Shown here: one piece after another, positions 1 through 11,110 of the stretch
How positions within the stretch are numbered: position 1 is the stretch's first letter
Layout: every line of letters starts with the position of its first letter
NCBI GenBank assembly: GCA_029204045.2
Contig: JAQNDB010000258.1
Location: forward strand, 41,044 to 105,043
DNA length: 64,000 nt
Source of the DNA: Tillandsia leiboldiana
Lineage: Eukaryota; Streptophyta; Magnoliopsida; Poales; Bromeliaceae
Direction: 5' to 3'
Program-made: the position numbers and the translations under genes
Notes under the pieces: generated by a model
Told to the model about the DNA's origin: nothing
The model's database searches: none
The model's input: the letters and a program-made list of their open reading frames with translations, nothing else

Positions 1-1219
1 ACTTAGCTTTGAGGATCTTGGGGTTCTGGCAGATCGAGTCGTGGAGGTTTCCCGACTCAGCCATGGTCGTGCATTTATCAGATTGAGTCGTTGAGGGTTC
101 TCCGACATAGCTGTGAGAGTGTTTTGGGCTATTCCTGTTCGAGTCGAGGTTCTTTTTCCGACCGAGTTGTGCTTTGAGCTTGGAGTTACCGATCTGTTTG
201 ATCGTGGATCATAGCCTGCATGAGCCACATTTGAGCTTGACAGAGATACTTTACAGAGATACTTGAGATGGGTTACTTTTTACTCGAGCGGGTCGCTCCC
301 CTCGAGTGCCACTCCGGAGTAGGCGAGACCGGGTTGTTGTACCGGCGTGAGATTGAGCTTTTCTATCGCGACTTGTCGTTGCATTTGTCCCTCTGGCTGT
401 GCTGGTGTTGGCAGTCATGGACGTCCTACGTAAGTCCGCTCCTCCGGGACGTAACGGCAGTAGGTTGGCGCAGGCTTGACTGGACCCGAGGAGGCAGTCA
501 GTTCAGATTGAGTGATCAGAGATGAGAGTTAGTTGTGGCATCATGTTCTTTCTGTCCCACTCTTTGAGCATCTAGATAGAGGCATAGTAGCTGTAGAGTT
601 TACTTTTCCCAGCTTTCCTTACAGCACTGCTTTTGTTACTTTATGCCTCTAGTGGACTTAGTGGGCAGACCGTCGGGCATGTTGGCGGCACCCACTGAGA
701 ACTACTTGGGACGTAGTTCTCACACCCGTCGTGGTGTCTTTTCCCACAGGAACTTCTTCTCCGGTTCCTGTTGTTCCTGTTGCTGATCCTTCTTACCGAG
801 GCGAGGGAGTCGCGAGCTAGTTCCCTACCCGTCGTTGGAGTGTAGCGGTACCCCTTCAGAGGAGAGCTTCAGTAGATTAGTTATTTCATTTTCTTCCTTT
901 GAGAGACTATTGTAGTGAGGATTGTTATGTATTGAGAGCCTGTACACTGTTGTATTTATTGGAGATACCTCCCTGTTGAGTTCTGATTCTTGTATTTGAG
1001 GTTGTTGTCTGATTATCATTTTTGGGAGGCGGACATTTTGTTTTATTTCCAGTTGTACAGTGATCGATTTAGTTATACAGCAGATTTTTATTTTTAGCTC
1101 TGATATCTGTTTAGCTGTAGCACTTTTCTTGCAGGTGGGACGCTTCGCCTATGCGGGTTTGGCATAGGTGGCGGATCTGTTGGCGAGCCGGGTCGCAGTT
1201 TCGACCCCGGGGCGTGACA
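1..1219 (+). mobile_element. 3' part of a GC-rich gypsy-type LTR (family 2)
   Basis: This is the terminal part of a long LTR read in plus orientation. It ends in GGGGCGTGACA at 1219, the terminus shared by the other long LTRs here. Its body matches, in reverse complement, the solo LTR at 12118-15401 (for example the block with CACTCCGGAGTAG near 310-326) and the segment at 31327-32361. It starts outside the window. Immediately after 1219 the non-coding tail of copia element A resumes, so this LTR was inserted into A. Whether it is a solo LTR or one end of a full element cannot be seen. No coding potential is recognisable. Confidence 0.75.
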
Positions 1220-1847
1220 ATGTATCTAGACAATCTGTTGAAGAGAGTGGCTCTTTGAGCATCTTTCTTTAAAAACCCACCTTATACCAACCTTGAAATT
1301 TGACAGAGTCAAGTATTTCAACATGCATTTTACTTAATCAAAAATTTGAACAACCATGCTTGGTATACATGTGGTAGCTGCACACAATACTCGGACGACC
1401 GAGGTGGTAGCTCTTTCCTCCATGTGGTGGTAGTTTTCACACTCCTCATTGGGATGTAACTCTTTCCACATCTTTTGAGCATTTTACTTTTTCTATGACT
1501 CCCCCTCAATTGGCTATCAATTATTTAAGATATAAAGTATTCAACCAAATATTGATCTCGATTTCATACTCGACTAAGCAGTCAAATAAGATAATGACTA
1601 TACCAAGAGATCATTGAGAGAGAGAAAATGACTTTGATCACTTAGAAGATGATTTAATTAACATAAATGATCATTGCAACAGTGAAATATTATGATGGCA
1701 AAAGCATAATAAATTTCTAAATGTGCGAAAAGATGCAATTAAAGTCAATTATGATCTATGCTCAATTAATGTCCTATGTACAAACATAGATAATGAACAA
1801 AACAACAAATACAAAACCTATCCTAAGCAAAGGTTTCAAAAAGAAGT
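1220..1847 (-). other. Non-coding tail of element A with a polypurine tract
   Basis: No gene is visible here. The stretch is closely similar to 27511-28130 (B) and 56170-56803 (D), so it belongs to the element. It contains a purine tract on the minus strand (1497-1510, complement of ACTCCCCCTCAATT), which looks like a plus-strand primer but lies far upstream of the real LTR in the complete copies. Repeats of TGGTAGCT occur at 1370-1440. The left edge is the insertion point of the LTR ending at 1219. Confidence 0.7.
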
Positions 1848-4318
1848 TTATTTCAAGGAAAGCATTCCAATTGCTTTTCGTAAATGAATAAAACGTTTTT
1901 GATCCAAAGGTTTTGTTAAAAAGTCAGCCAATTGATCCTCAGTTGAAATATATGAAAGTTGAAGAGTATTTGATTCAACTAGCTCTCTAAGAAAATGATA
2001 TCTAAGTTCAATATGTTTTGTTCTAGAGTGCAACACAGGGTTTTTAGAAATGTTAATTGCACTTGTGTTGTCACAAAGAATTGTTACCGAAGATGCTGAA
2101 ATGCGGATGTCGCTCAATACGCTTTTCATCCAAATGAGTTGAGTTGAGCAACTTCCAGCTGAAATGTATTCCGCTTCGGCAGTCGAGAGTGCTATGCAGT
2201 TCTACTTTTTACTGTGCCATGCAACAAGGCAATGGCCAAGATAGAAGCATGCACCACTCGTGCTTTTCCGATCATCCACTGATCCTGCCCAATCGGCATC
2301 TGAGTATCCAACAATATCCAAACTTGTTCCCATAGGATACCAAATTCCGAAATTAATTGATCCTTTGATATACCGGATGATCCTTTTCACCGCTTTCAGG
2401 TGAACCTCCTTTGGTGCAGATTGATATCTCGCGCAGATCCCAACACTAAAGGATATATCCGGGCGACTAGCCGTGAGGTAAAGTAGACTTCCAATCATAC
2501 TTCTATACAGTTTCTCGTCTACATTCTCACTATGTGATTCACTTCCAAGTCCCTTGTGGCTAGTTCCCATTGGAGTCGGAAAATCTTTACATTTTTCTAG
2601 ATCAAACTTTTTGACCAACTCCATTGCATACTTGGATTGACTCAAGTGAATACCTTCATCATTTTGTTTAATTTGCAATCCAAGGAAATAAGTCAATTCG
2701 CCCATCATGGACATCTCAAATTCGCTTTCCATGGTCTCCGCGAATTTAGAAGCATCATTATCTCTTGTTGCGCCAAATACAATGTCATCGACATAGATTT
2801 GTGCTATAATGAAATTGCTTTGATAATGCTTCACAAAGAGAGTCCTATCAGCTCCCCCTCGAGTGTAGCCCTTCTCCAAAAGGTGCTTTGTTAACCTTTC
2901 GTACCATGCTCGCGGTGCTTGTTTCAGACCGTAAAGAGCCTTTTTCAAACGAAAAACATGGTTAGGTTGTTTATGATCTACAAAACCTTTCGGTTGAGCC
3001 ACATAAACTTCCTCATTTAAAAACCCATTTAGAAATGCGCTCTTAACGTCCATTTGAAATAATTTGATTTTAAAATGACAAGCAATAGCAAATAGTATAC
3101 GAATGGACTCGAGTCTAGCTACAGGGGCGAAAGTTTCATCAAAGTCTATACCTTCTACTTGAGAGTAGCCTTGAGCAACTAATCGTGCCTTGTTCCTGAT
3201 GATAGTACCATCCTCATTTTTCTTCTTCTTGAAGATCCATTTGGTACCTATCACATTATGTTGCTTTGGAGGCTTCGTTAATTCCCAGACTTTGTTTCGC
3301 TCAAATTGATGGAGCTCTTCCTGCATTGCTTTAATCCAGTAGTCATCCTGAAGAGCTTCATCTATGTTCTTTGGTTCGATTAAAGATACGTAGCAAGCGA
3401 ATCCACAAACCAACTGCCTCCGAGTTCTAACTCCTTCTTGTGGATCTCCAATGATGTTTGATTCCGGATGATCCTTGGAGATTCGTAACGTTTGTTGAAA
3501 CGGAGTACTCGGAGGTACATGAGATGATTCCTGCACATCAGATAAACTAGAAGAACCATTAGATGCATCATTAATATTGGAAGTATTATCATGAGAAGAT
3601 GCACTAGCAGGAGAATCATCATCTAGAGAGATATCGAGGGTAGATTTTCCAGATCCAAAGTGAAAAGCTTCATCTACTTTAACATTTATAGATTCTACGA
3701 TCGTCTTAGATTCAATGTTAAATACTCGATATGCTCTGCTATTCGTAGAATAACCCAAAAAGATCCCTTCATCACTTCGAGAGTCGAACTTTCCAAGATT
3801 TTCACGGTCACGTAAAATGTAACATCGACTCCCGAAGATACGAAAGTATTTGATATCCGGTTTTCTACTAAACCACAGCTCATATGGTGTATTTAAAGTT
3901 CCTGGGCGCAAGTAAACTCTATTAATGACATAGACAGCGGTGTTCACGGCTTCAGCCCAAAAATGTAGCGGTAAATTCCGGCTATGAAGCATCACACGCG
4001 CCATCTCTTGAACAACCCTGTTTTTGCGCTCAACAACACTATTCTGCTGAGGTGTATAGGGTGCCGAGAATTCATGTTTAATGCCATTTGAAGTGCAAAA
4101 ATCAATGAATTTTGAATTTATGAATTCTCCACCTCTATCACTTCTAACACGAATGATCTTTTCATTCTTTTCAATCATAATACGATGGCAAATCTCATGA
4201 AAAGAGTCAAACGTATCAGCTTTCTCTTTTAAAAATGCTACCCAAGAAAACCTAGAGAAATCATCAACCAATAAAAGAATGTACCATTTACCTCCCAAAG
4301 ATGGTTGACGGGTCGGCC
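1848..4318 (-). pseudogene. Element A pol: integrase core (incomplete), reverse transcriptase, RNase H
   Basis: The polyprotein resumes at about 4318 with PTRQPSLGGKW of the integrase core. The second and third catalytic residues are present: the Asp in SDRGGEF and, 35 residues later, the Glu in VVERKN. The first catalytic Asp (in HMDLMGP of copies B, C and D) is lost in a deletion just upstream, together with protease and the zinc-binding pre-integrase domain. The reverse transcriptase is complete, with YVDDIVFG at its active site. RNase H follows with GYSDADWAG. A TAG at 2202-2204 replaces a glutamine codon after HSKK. The remaining RNase H (CDNTSAI and onward) continues in the same frame to 1848. 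Apart from these lesions the frame is well kept. It is inactive as it stands. Confidence 0.9.
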
Positions 4319-4398
4319 AAAAGAAAAAGAAGAAAAGAAAATAGTCTACATAAACTACACAAGATTTAATCGTAGAACGATTAAAGACAATGAGGGGT
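4319..4398 (-). other. Deletion junction in element A with about 75-80 bp of filler
   Basis: Compared with element D, about 640 bp (59275-59917 in D: protease, pre-integrase, start of integrase) are missing from A. In their place are roughly 75-80 bp that match neither side. The filler includes the short inverted repeat TTAATCG/CGATTAA. Flanking homology resumes cleanly on both sides. A deletion plus filler of this kind is typical of end-joining repair in plants. Confidence 0.7.
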
Positions 4399-4502
4399 TT
4401 CACCTTTGCATACCCAAACCTTTTGAGTTTTGGAGTATGTTGGCAATGGTTGAGAAGTTTTCCTTGATGAAGACGTCTTGCAAGATTGGTCTTTTGATTT
4501 TG

Positions 4503-6389
4503 TCATCGTCTTGCAATGTCCTTTTCTTTAGGAAAATCCTTCTTTGAATTCCGGGGAGTGAACTTATTGGTAGCAGTTGCAAGATGTGGTTGATTTGATC
4601 TTTGAGCTCCAATCTTGCAATTTCTTTCAATGTGCCCTGCAAAATTACAATGAAAACATACCTTTGTGCTTGACGATTCTGAAGAGGATGAAGTAGGCTT
4701 GTTGTCGTTGGTTGTCATGATTTTCGGTGTCGGAGGAGGAGATACCGACTGAGGCACAAAGACTGTCCCAACCGAACTAAAATTGTCTTCAGTTCGATTG
4801 TATCCGAGGCCGGACTTGTTTGTTTGACCAAGACCAAGAAGTTTATCCAACTTACTCCTTCCAAAAGAAAATTGCTGTAAGTCATCCTTGAGTTGGCAAA
4901 TGGTCTCTGTCATTTCCAAATTTTCCCGTCGGGCCTCGCCGTAGAGCTTCAAGAAATAGTTCGCTTTGTTCACCATATCTATATAGTTCTTCTCGAGTTG
5001 CTCATTGGACTCTTGAAGGGAAACATTTGCCTTTATCAGATTATCCCTTTCCACTTCAAGATCGGTCGAGAGAGAAGTTACCCTTTTTACTTCTTCTTCG
5101 AGATCCTGCAATCTCCCTCTCAACCCCTTGTTTTGCTTAGCCGGTTTCTTTAAATCCCGTAAAGATCTGTGATAGGCTAGAGCAAAATCTCCACCTTCCG
5201 AATCATCCGATTCGTTGTCCGTTGCATTCTTTTGAACAGTGGAGTTGGACAACGACTCGGATGTACATGCCATAAAGCACATGAAGGGTGAAGATACGGA
5301 TGCGTGGAATGCGGTGGAGCTCTTTTCTTCATCACTCGAAGACGACTCATTTGACGTTGAGTTGTCATCCCAAGTGACGACTTGCATCGCCTTCTTCTTT
5401 GCCGGATACTTGTTAGGACACTCCGTTGCAATGTGGCCGTAGCCTCGACATTTGAAGCATTGTAGTTGTCCCTCTGAACTTTTCTTATCCTTTGAGAAGT
5501 TCTCTTGCTTTCTTGACTTGTAACTTGAAGTACCCTTGCCTTTGTTCGACTTTCCGAAGAATGGAGATTTACTTGAATTACCCCTTCGAAAGTTGCGGCG
5601 AAACTTCCTTGTCAAGAGAGCGAGCTGCTTCTCAAATTCCTCCATAGAAAGGTTCTCGTCATCGTCTGAGGAGGATGTATCCGCGTCTTCTTCCTTAGTT
5701 GTTTTCAACGCATAACCTGAAGACGTAGAAGTGGATGCCTTTCCAGAAGAATTGTTAGTAGTAAATGTCATTTCATAAGTTTGTAATGAACCAACTAATT
5801 CTTCTACACGAATTTCGTCCGGGTGTTTAATAGTTTCAATGGCAGTAACCTTTGGGCGAAATCGTTCAGGAAGAGTTCTTAAGATCTTTCTTACAATCTT
5901 AAATTCTGGAATCTTCTCTCCCAGATTAGCACATGAGTTTACGATGTCTTGCAATCGTGTATAGTAGTCCGTGAAAGATTCATTTTCTGCCATTAAGATA
6001 GAGTCAAACTTGCTCGTAAGCATTTGCAGTTTCTGAATCTTCACGAGGTTAGTTCCCTCATGTGTAACCTGAAGAACATCCCAGATTTCTTTCGCAGTCT
6101 CACATGCTGAGACGCGAGAGAACTCAGTTTGAGATAAGGCATTAAAAATAGCATTAATTCCCTTGCCATTGTAAGAAGATGAATCTAACTCTTCCTTGGT
6201 CCATTTCGACCTAGGTTTTAAGGTGCGAACATCACCAATAAATTCAGTTGGATTAGACCATCCTAATTCAATTGATTGCCACACCCGTTCGTCGATGGAA
6301 ATTAAAAAGGCTTTCATCCGTACTTTCCAGTATGCATAATTTGTTCCATCGAAGAACGGGGGTCGGTTGATGTTTCCACCTTCAACCAT
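4503..6389 (-). CDS. gag: Element A gag (nucleocapsid polyprotein)
   Basis: A 628-residue open frame starting with MVEGGNINRPPFFDG, the conserved copia gag start, 34 bases inside the LTR. Residues about 10-205 form the retrotransposon gag (UBN2-type) region. A Ser/Asp/Glu-rich stretch follows at about 231-250. Zinc knuckle 1 is C311-C314-H319-C324. A coiled coil covers about 410-510, and zinc knuckle 2 is C578-C581-H586-C591. Two knuckles separated by a coiled coil is the SIRE/Maximus arrangement. Gag would form the cytoplasmic particle and bind element RNA. In intact copies gag and pol are one frame; here the frame ends at a TGA at 4503-4505 just before the deletion junction. Confidence 0.92.
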   Translation of the reverse strand: MVEGGNINRPPFFDGTNYAYWKVRMKAFLISIDERVWQSIELGWSNPTEFIGDVRTLKPRSKWTKEELDSSSYNGKGINAIFNALSQTEFSRVSACETAKEIWDVLQVTHEGTNLVKIQKLQMLTSKFDSILMAENESFTDYYTRLQDIVNSCANLGEKIPEFKIVRKILRTLPERFRPKVTAIETIKHPDEIRVEELVGSLQTYEMTFTTNNSSGKASTSTSSGYALKTTKEEDADTSSSDDDENLSMEEFEKQLALLTRKFRRNFRRGNSSKSPFFGKSNKGKGTSSYKSRKQENFSKDKKSSEGQLQCFKCRGYGHIATECPNKYPAKKKAMQVVTWDDNSTSNESSSSDEEKSSTAFHASVSSPFMCFMACTSESLSNSTVQKNATDNESDDSEGGDFALAYHRSLRDLKKPAKQNKGLRGRLQDLEEEVKRVTSLSTDLEVERDNLIKANVSLQESNEQLEKNYIDMVNKANYFLKLYGEARRENLEMTETICQLKDDLQQFSFGRSKLDKLLGLGQTNKSGLGYNRTEDNFSSVGTVFVPQSVSPPPTPKIMTTNDNKPTSSSSESSSTKVCFHCNFAGHIERNCKIGAQRSNQPHLATATNKFTPRNSKKDFPKEKDIARR

Positions 6390-6408
6390 TGTTTACAACC
6401 CTATTCCC

Positions 6409-6420
6409 TCTCTGATACCA
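6409..6420 (-). other. Primer binding site of element A
   Basis: The minus strand reads TGGTATCAGAG, complementary to the 3' end of initiator methionine tRNA, two bases inside the LTR end (AACA at 6423). This is the standard minus-strand primer site of plant copia elements. It fixes the LTR boundary and the element's orientation. Confidence 0.9.
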
Positions 6421-6422
6421 CT

Positions 6423-7762
6423 TGTTGGGTTATATGTAATACGGATCTAAATAGGGGAAAAAACACCTAGAGGGGGGTGAATAGGTGTAAACGTATAAAC
6501 ACTCAAAAATCGTTGCGATAAAAACCCAATGCGGAAATAAAAATAATACGCAAGATTTTTACGTGGAAAACTCCATCACCGGAGTAAAAAACCACGGGAC
6601 CGATAACACGGCAGAAGTCCACTAGAATTAAAACACGTACAAGGTGATTTACCGTACACACTTACGACTCAACCTTTTCCATACGCTCCTAGAGGATCTT
6701 CTCCGCTCGCTCCGCGACGCTTCTCGAATCCACGATCTGCGCCCAACGCCGAATCCACGGCGTCCAACGTCGAATCCACGACGTCCGACCGAATCCACGG
6801 TCTTCACCCAATAGAACCCTTCGAATCCACGAACGTGCCTCGCTCCGAATCCACGAGAGCGGTTGAACCTTGAATCCACAAGGACACGCGAATCCACGCG
6901 CCGATTTTGGGGTAAATCGTTGTTTTTGGGTGGTGATGATCCGCCGAATACTTAGATCAAGGATAGATCGGAAATACCATCTAAGTATTCATTAGTTTGA
7001 TTCAACTCAAGATGTGAGTATGAAAACCTAGAATCAAACTAATCAATATAGATGAAGAAACATAGAGTGTTCTCTAATGATTTCCTTTCTTCTCTATATG
7101 TGGATCTAGAGCCGTAAAAGATGATATATGAAAATGACGGCTATATCGATTAACCCTAGAAAAAGAGTCATAGGGTTTATTTATAGGTTAGAAACCCTAG
7201 GAAGGAGATAAGAATCAAAAACCTAACATTTCTGGAAATTTTACGGACGGCGATCCGGATCGGATTAGCTGTGATCCGGATCGTCGTAACGAGTCAGGCA
7301 GTTCCAGAAAAACGAAGGTTCGGGATCCGGATCGAAGTGCTTGATCCGGATCGTTCATACAGTTCACCAAACATCAACGTTCGGGATCCGGATTGCGAAG
7401 CCTGATCCGGATCATTCAAGGAAGATGGTAAACTCAGTGTTCGGGATCCGGATCAAGAGAGGCTACGATCCGGATTGAACTGGTGTATGAACGAACCACC
7501 TTCGGGATCCGGATCGAACAACCTGATCCGGATCCTGAACATGTCCCAAGTCCAGTTTTTTGATTTTTATGCAATGAAAGATTCTTCCAAGTGTTTCTAC
7601 ACTACAAGAAGTATTCGGATCACACAAAATCTTTAGTTAAACATACCTGATCCTTTTGAATTCTTCTTTCTTGAGATTGAGTTAAATGATCCAACTTTCT
7701 TCACCTTCAATCTTCAAGACTTGAGACTTTCACGAAACTACGCCAACTCAAATTCCGTAACA
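6423..7762 (-). mobile_element. 5' LTR of element A
   Basis: 1340 bp, TGTTACGG...CCCAACA in element orientation. U3 carries pairs of the palindrome GATCCGGATC at about 7250-7540, repeated at about 60-bp steps. A TATA box (TATAAATA, minus strand) is at 7178-7185. Downstream is a cluster of CGTGGATTCG repeats (about 6720-6900) and a conserved stem-loop at 6562-6597 (ACGTGG / ACTCC ... GGAGT / CCACG). Its outer end at 7762 abuts a truncated long LTR. Confidence 0.88.
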
Positions 7763-8565
7763 TGCCTGATAGTGGGAACGGGCTCCGCCAACAGTGTCGA
7801 AAAATTCTGAGAAAATTACAGGAGCTGTGTAATTATGTTTTAAGGTCACGGTAAAAATTTCGTGTTGATCGGATACCCTGATTGTGAGAACGGGGTCCGC
7901 CAATGATTCTAGATACAGCGGGACTTTTGGTGGCCCAGAAATGGCCCAAAGTTAAAATTTAAATTTTTCTGTGGTAAATTAAGCTGAAACGAAGCCGCCT
8001 GTCAAATTTGAACGAAAACGGACGAAAAATGGACAGAAAACGAGACGAAAACGGATTTCCGAAACGGCGACGGCACGCGGCTCGAGGGGTGGCTTGCTGC
8101 GCAAGTCACGCAGCTGGCGCTAGGAAGTGGGCCTTCCTGCGCGGGCAGTGGGCGCGCGCGCCTGGTGCGCGCCCACCTGTGGGGTGGACCGCCGCATGGC
8201 GGTTCCCTCTTGGTGGGTGCCACGGACCGGGTCCAATGAACCCTCCTACGTCCTTTTCTTCCTCTTCTTCTATTCTTCCTCCTCCGAACCGAGTTCCAAT
8301 TTCTCCATCTCCATTTTTCTTCTCCAACCGAGCAAGTAGAGAGAGAGAGAGAGAGAGATGGAGGGGATTTCATGGATTGGAGCGGCGCGGCGACGACCTC
8401 GTGGAGCGCGCAAGATGCTCCAAACAGTCTGGTGATCGCGTGTATGCGCGTGGGGCGGCGCGACGCTATCGAGGTAGGTTTCGTTCGTCGTTTTTATGGT
8501 ATTTTTGGCACAGTTTGTAGGTCTCATTTTGGACATTAAATTTGACCCCGTACCGTTTTGCGTGT

Positions 8566-9230
8566 CAGGGACCGTATTTTGCTGCACCGTTTTGCGTGCG
8601 GGCTCCGTTTTGCGCGCGGGTTCTGACACCGTGCTCCGTTTTGCGCGCGGATGCAGAAAATGTGCGCAGTTTTGAGCGTAAACCCGGAAAACATACACCG
8701 ATTTGCGTGCAATGTGGAAAAAGCAACGTGCACCGTTTTGCGTGCCAACCCGAGGTGCGTGCTCCGATTTACGCGCAGATTGAATTGCTGTGCACCGTTT
8801 TGCGTGCAAAGTCTAATATTTTGCATCGATTTGCGTGCAGGACTAGAAAAGCGTGCATCGTTTTGCGTGCAACCCTACAGTTGAACGTGCACCGTTTTGC
8901 GTGCCGGTTATATTGTCGCGCACCGTTTTGCGTGCTGACCCTAATATTTTGCATCGATTTGCGTGCAGGACTAGAAAAGCGTGCATCGTTTTGCGTGCAA
9001 CCCTATAGTTGAACGTGCACCGTTTTGCGTGCAGATTTGGGGTACGTACACCGTTTTGCGTGTAGGTTGAGTTGACGCGCATCGTTTTGCGTGCCGACTA
9101 AAGTGGCGCGCATCGTTTTGCATGTTGGTTTTTCTGACGCGCACCATTTTGCGTGCAGGTTTGGTGGACGTGCACCGTTTTGCGTGCAGACTCGAGGGAG
9201 GTGCACCGTTTTGCGTGCAAGCTCGAGGGA
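8566..9230 (+). repeat. ~31-bp tandem array in the family 3 LTR
   Basis: About 18-20 units share the core GCACCGTTTTGCGTGC, with GCAC and GTGC forming complementary ends. Spacers of about 15 bases vary. Some units have ATCGATTTGC in place of CCGTTTTGC. The same array, in the other orientation, occupies 37690-38450 and 44405-45185. Confidence 0.9.
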
Positions 9231-9754
9231 ACAAGTGGAATCGCGCGGAGACCAATTGCAAGTGTCTACAAGCAATTGGGTACACTACAAGGTGGGGAAT
9301 TCTGCCGAAATTGGGTGACCTCTCCCCTTGCTCCTTTGCTTTTTGATCTAGAAGCATGATAGTAGCCTGTTAGAGGCGTTAGGTAATTATGATTAAGATT
9401 GCATGTTTAGAGAAATACAGATGAAAAGTGCAACTGTTAGTTGCCAAAGGCAGATGATATATGTGCATGTGTAGAGAAATTTAGAGGAAAAGTGATATTT
9501 ATGATTTATCCAAATAGGGGATAAACTAGTATGTGTAGATGGACACAGATGGAAAATGCAACTGTTGGTTGCCAAAAAGGAGATAATTAATCTGCATGTC
9601 TAAAAGGAATTAGGGGAAAAACGTAATTCTTGACTTATCTATATTGCTGATAATTGTATGCATAGATGATAAATATTATTTTTATGATGGATATGAAAAT
9701 AATTGCATGCGTAGAAATGAATAATTATGTGATGACTGTGATCATGTTAGGGTT

Positions 9755-10500
9755 CAACCCTAGGAATCATGTGACATAAGGGAACAGAACTTATTGGTAG
9801 TAAGACTAGGAGAAAATCTAGTTTAGGGGTTTGACGAGTGACATTGAACTAGGAGCTATCCTAGGATTGGACGAGTGGCATTGTCTTAGGGGATAACCTA
9901 AGGACACTGGATAGAGTGATCAACATAGAGTCAAGGAACTCTAGGATGAGTATGACATGGAACTTAGGTAAAGGGGACCTAAGGTGAACTAGTGATCAAC
10001 ATAGAGTCAAGGAACTCTAGGATGAGTATGACATGGAACTTAGGTAAAGGGAACCTAAGGTGATCCAGAGGAGTTTAAACTCACAGACAGGAAATTAGAG
10101 TCAGTGTAACTCTAAGATAAAAGTGGAACAGGAGATTAGAGTCAGTGTAACTCTAAGCTAAAAGTGGAACAGAAAAATAGAGTTAAGTTAACTCTAGGAT
10201 TCAGTAAGGAATCAAGAGAAGGGAAAAATGGATCAAGTGTGGAGACATGAAAGGGAAAACAGGAAATTAGAGTCGATGTAACTCTAAGTTAATAGTGGAA
10301 CAGGAAAATAGAGTTAAGTTAACTCTAGGATTCAATGAGGAATCAGGAAAGTGGGATAAGATCCCAAGGTTAAAGAGTTGATCAAATATAACCCTAGAAA
10401 GTCATAGGGTGTCTGGGCAAATGGACAATAACTTTAACTTCAATTTGAGTTAAATAAATGAAGGTGAAATGTTTAAGAGTCCAGGAGACTCTCTAATTAT
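9755..10500 (+). repeat. Array of short hairpins with changing arms
   Basis: At least a dozen short inverted repeats follow one another, including TAGGGTTCAACCCTA, CTAGG/CCTAG, CTTAGG/CCTAAG, TAGAGT/ACTCTA, CTTAGGT/ACCTAAG, the perfect palindrome GAGTTTAAACTC, TTAGAGT/ACTCTAA, TAGAGTTAA/TTAACTCTA and GAGTC/GACTC. Arm sequences differ from hairpin to hairpin but stay complementary. Counterparts are at about 36530-37210 and 43330-43930. Confidence 0.75.
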
Positions 10501-10629
10501 CCTTATGGCAAGACCTAGGATAAGAGGTAATAAATGTAAAAGGTAAAGTTTAATAGCAAGCTAAAAGCGGCTAAAAGAGCATATCGAGAATGTAAAGGGC
10601 GCCTTCGAATTTGAGACTCGTCATTGTGG

Positions 10630-11110
10630 AGCAGGACTCCCTGGGCAGTGACCCGTCGGACGAGGTACTTTCGAAAGGCTAAAAGTGAAAGTAAAGAGCT
10701 AAATGCTTAAAGAAAGAGATTGCCAGTGGCAAAAAGGGAGCTACAAGCTCGTATAAGACAGAAAAGCAAGTGTTAAGAGCAAAGAGGCCAAGTGCTAAAG
10801 TAAAAGAGAAAGAAAAGAGAAAGAGAAAGAAAAGAGAAAGAAAAGAAAAGAAAAAGATAAAATGGGCGTACCTCCGGGGGTGAACGTACAACTGTCGGAG
10901 TTGGACAGGGTCCCTCTCCCGGGCAGCGACCCGTATGACAGGTTCTAGAGTACTCTTGTCAGAGTTGGGCAGTGACCCTATCGGGCAGTGTCCCGTATGA
11001 CAAGTCCCCCCGGCAGGACGGGGTAACACTTGCGAGTGTTATCGGCAACCTTAGAAATCTTATCTGATGGTAGCAGGACTACCGGGCTGGGGCCCGTTGG
11101 ATAAGAATTT
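10630..11110 (+). repeat. Dispersed GGGCAGTGACCCG repeats
   Basis: Variants of GGGCAGTGACCCGT recur near 10637, 10920, 10967, 10985 and 11080, often followed by ATGACA or GGACGAG. The block is conserved in the G LTRs (about 35920-36300 and 42690-43090). Its function is unknown. Confidence 0.6.

Larger units (their letters stand above)
1220..7762 (-). mobile_element. Copia element A (SIRE/Maximus-like), partial and defective
   Basis: A Ty1/copia retrotransposon on the minus strand. Reading leftward it has its 5' LTR (6423-7762), primer site, gag (6389-4503), a shortened pol (about 4318-1848) and a non-coding tail with a polypurine tract. The tail is cut at 1219/1220 by a family 2 LTR, so any third ORF and the 3' LTR lie outside the window. 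Two lesions make it non-autonomous: a deletion that removes protease, pre-integrase and the first integrase aspartate, and a nonsense codon before the last part of RNase H. Its right edge abuts a truncated long LTR at 7763, which suggests A was inserted into that LTR. Confidence 0.85.
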
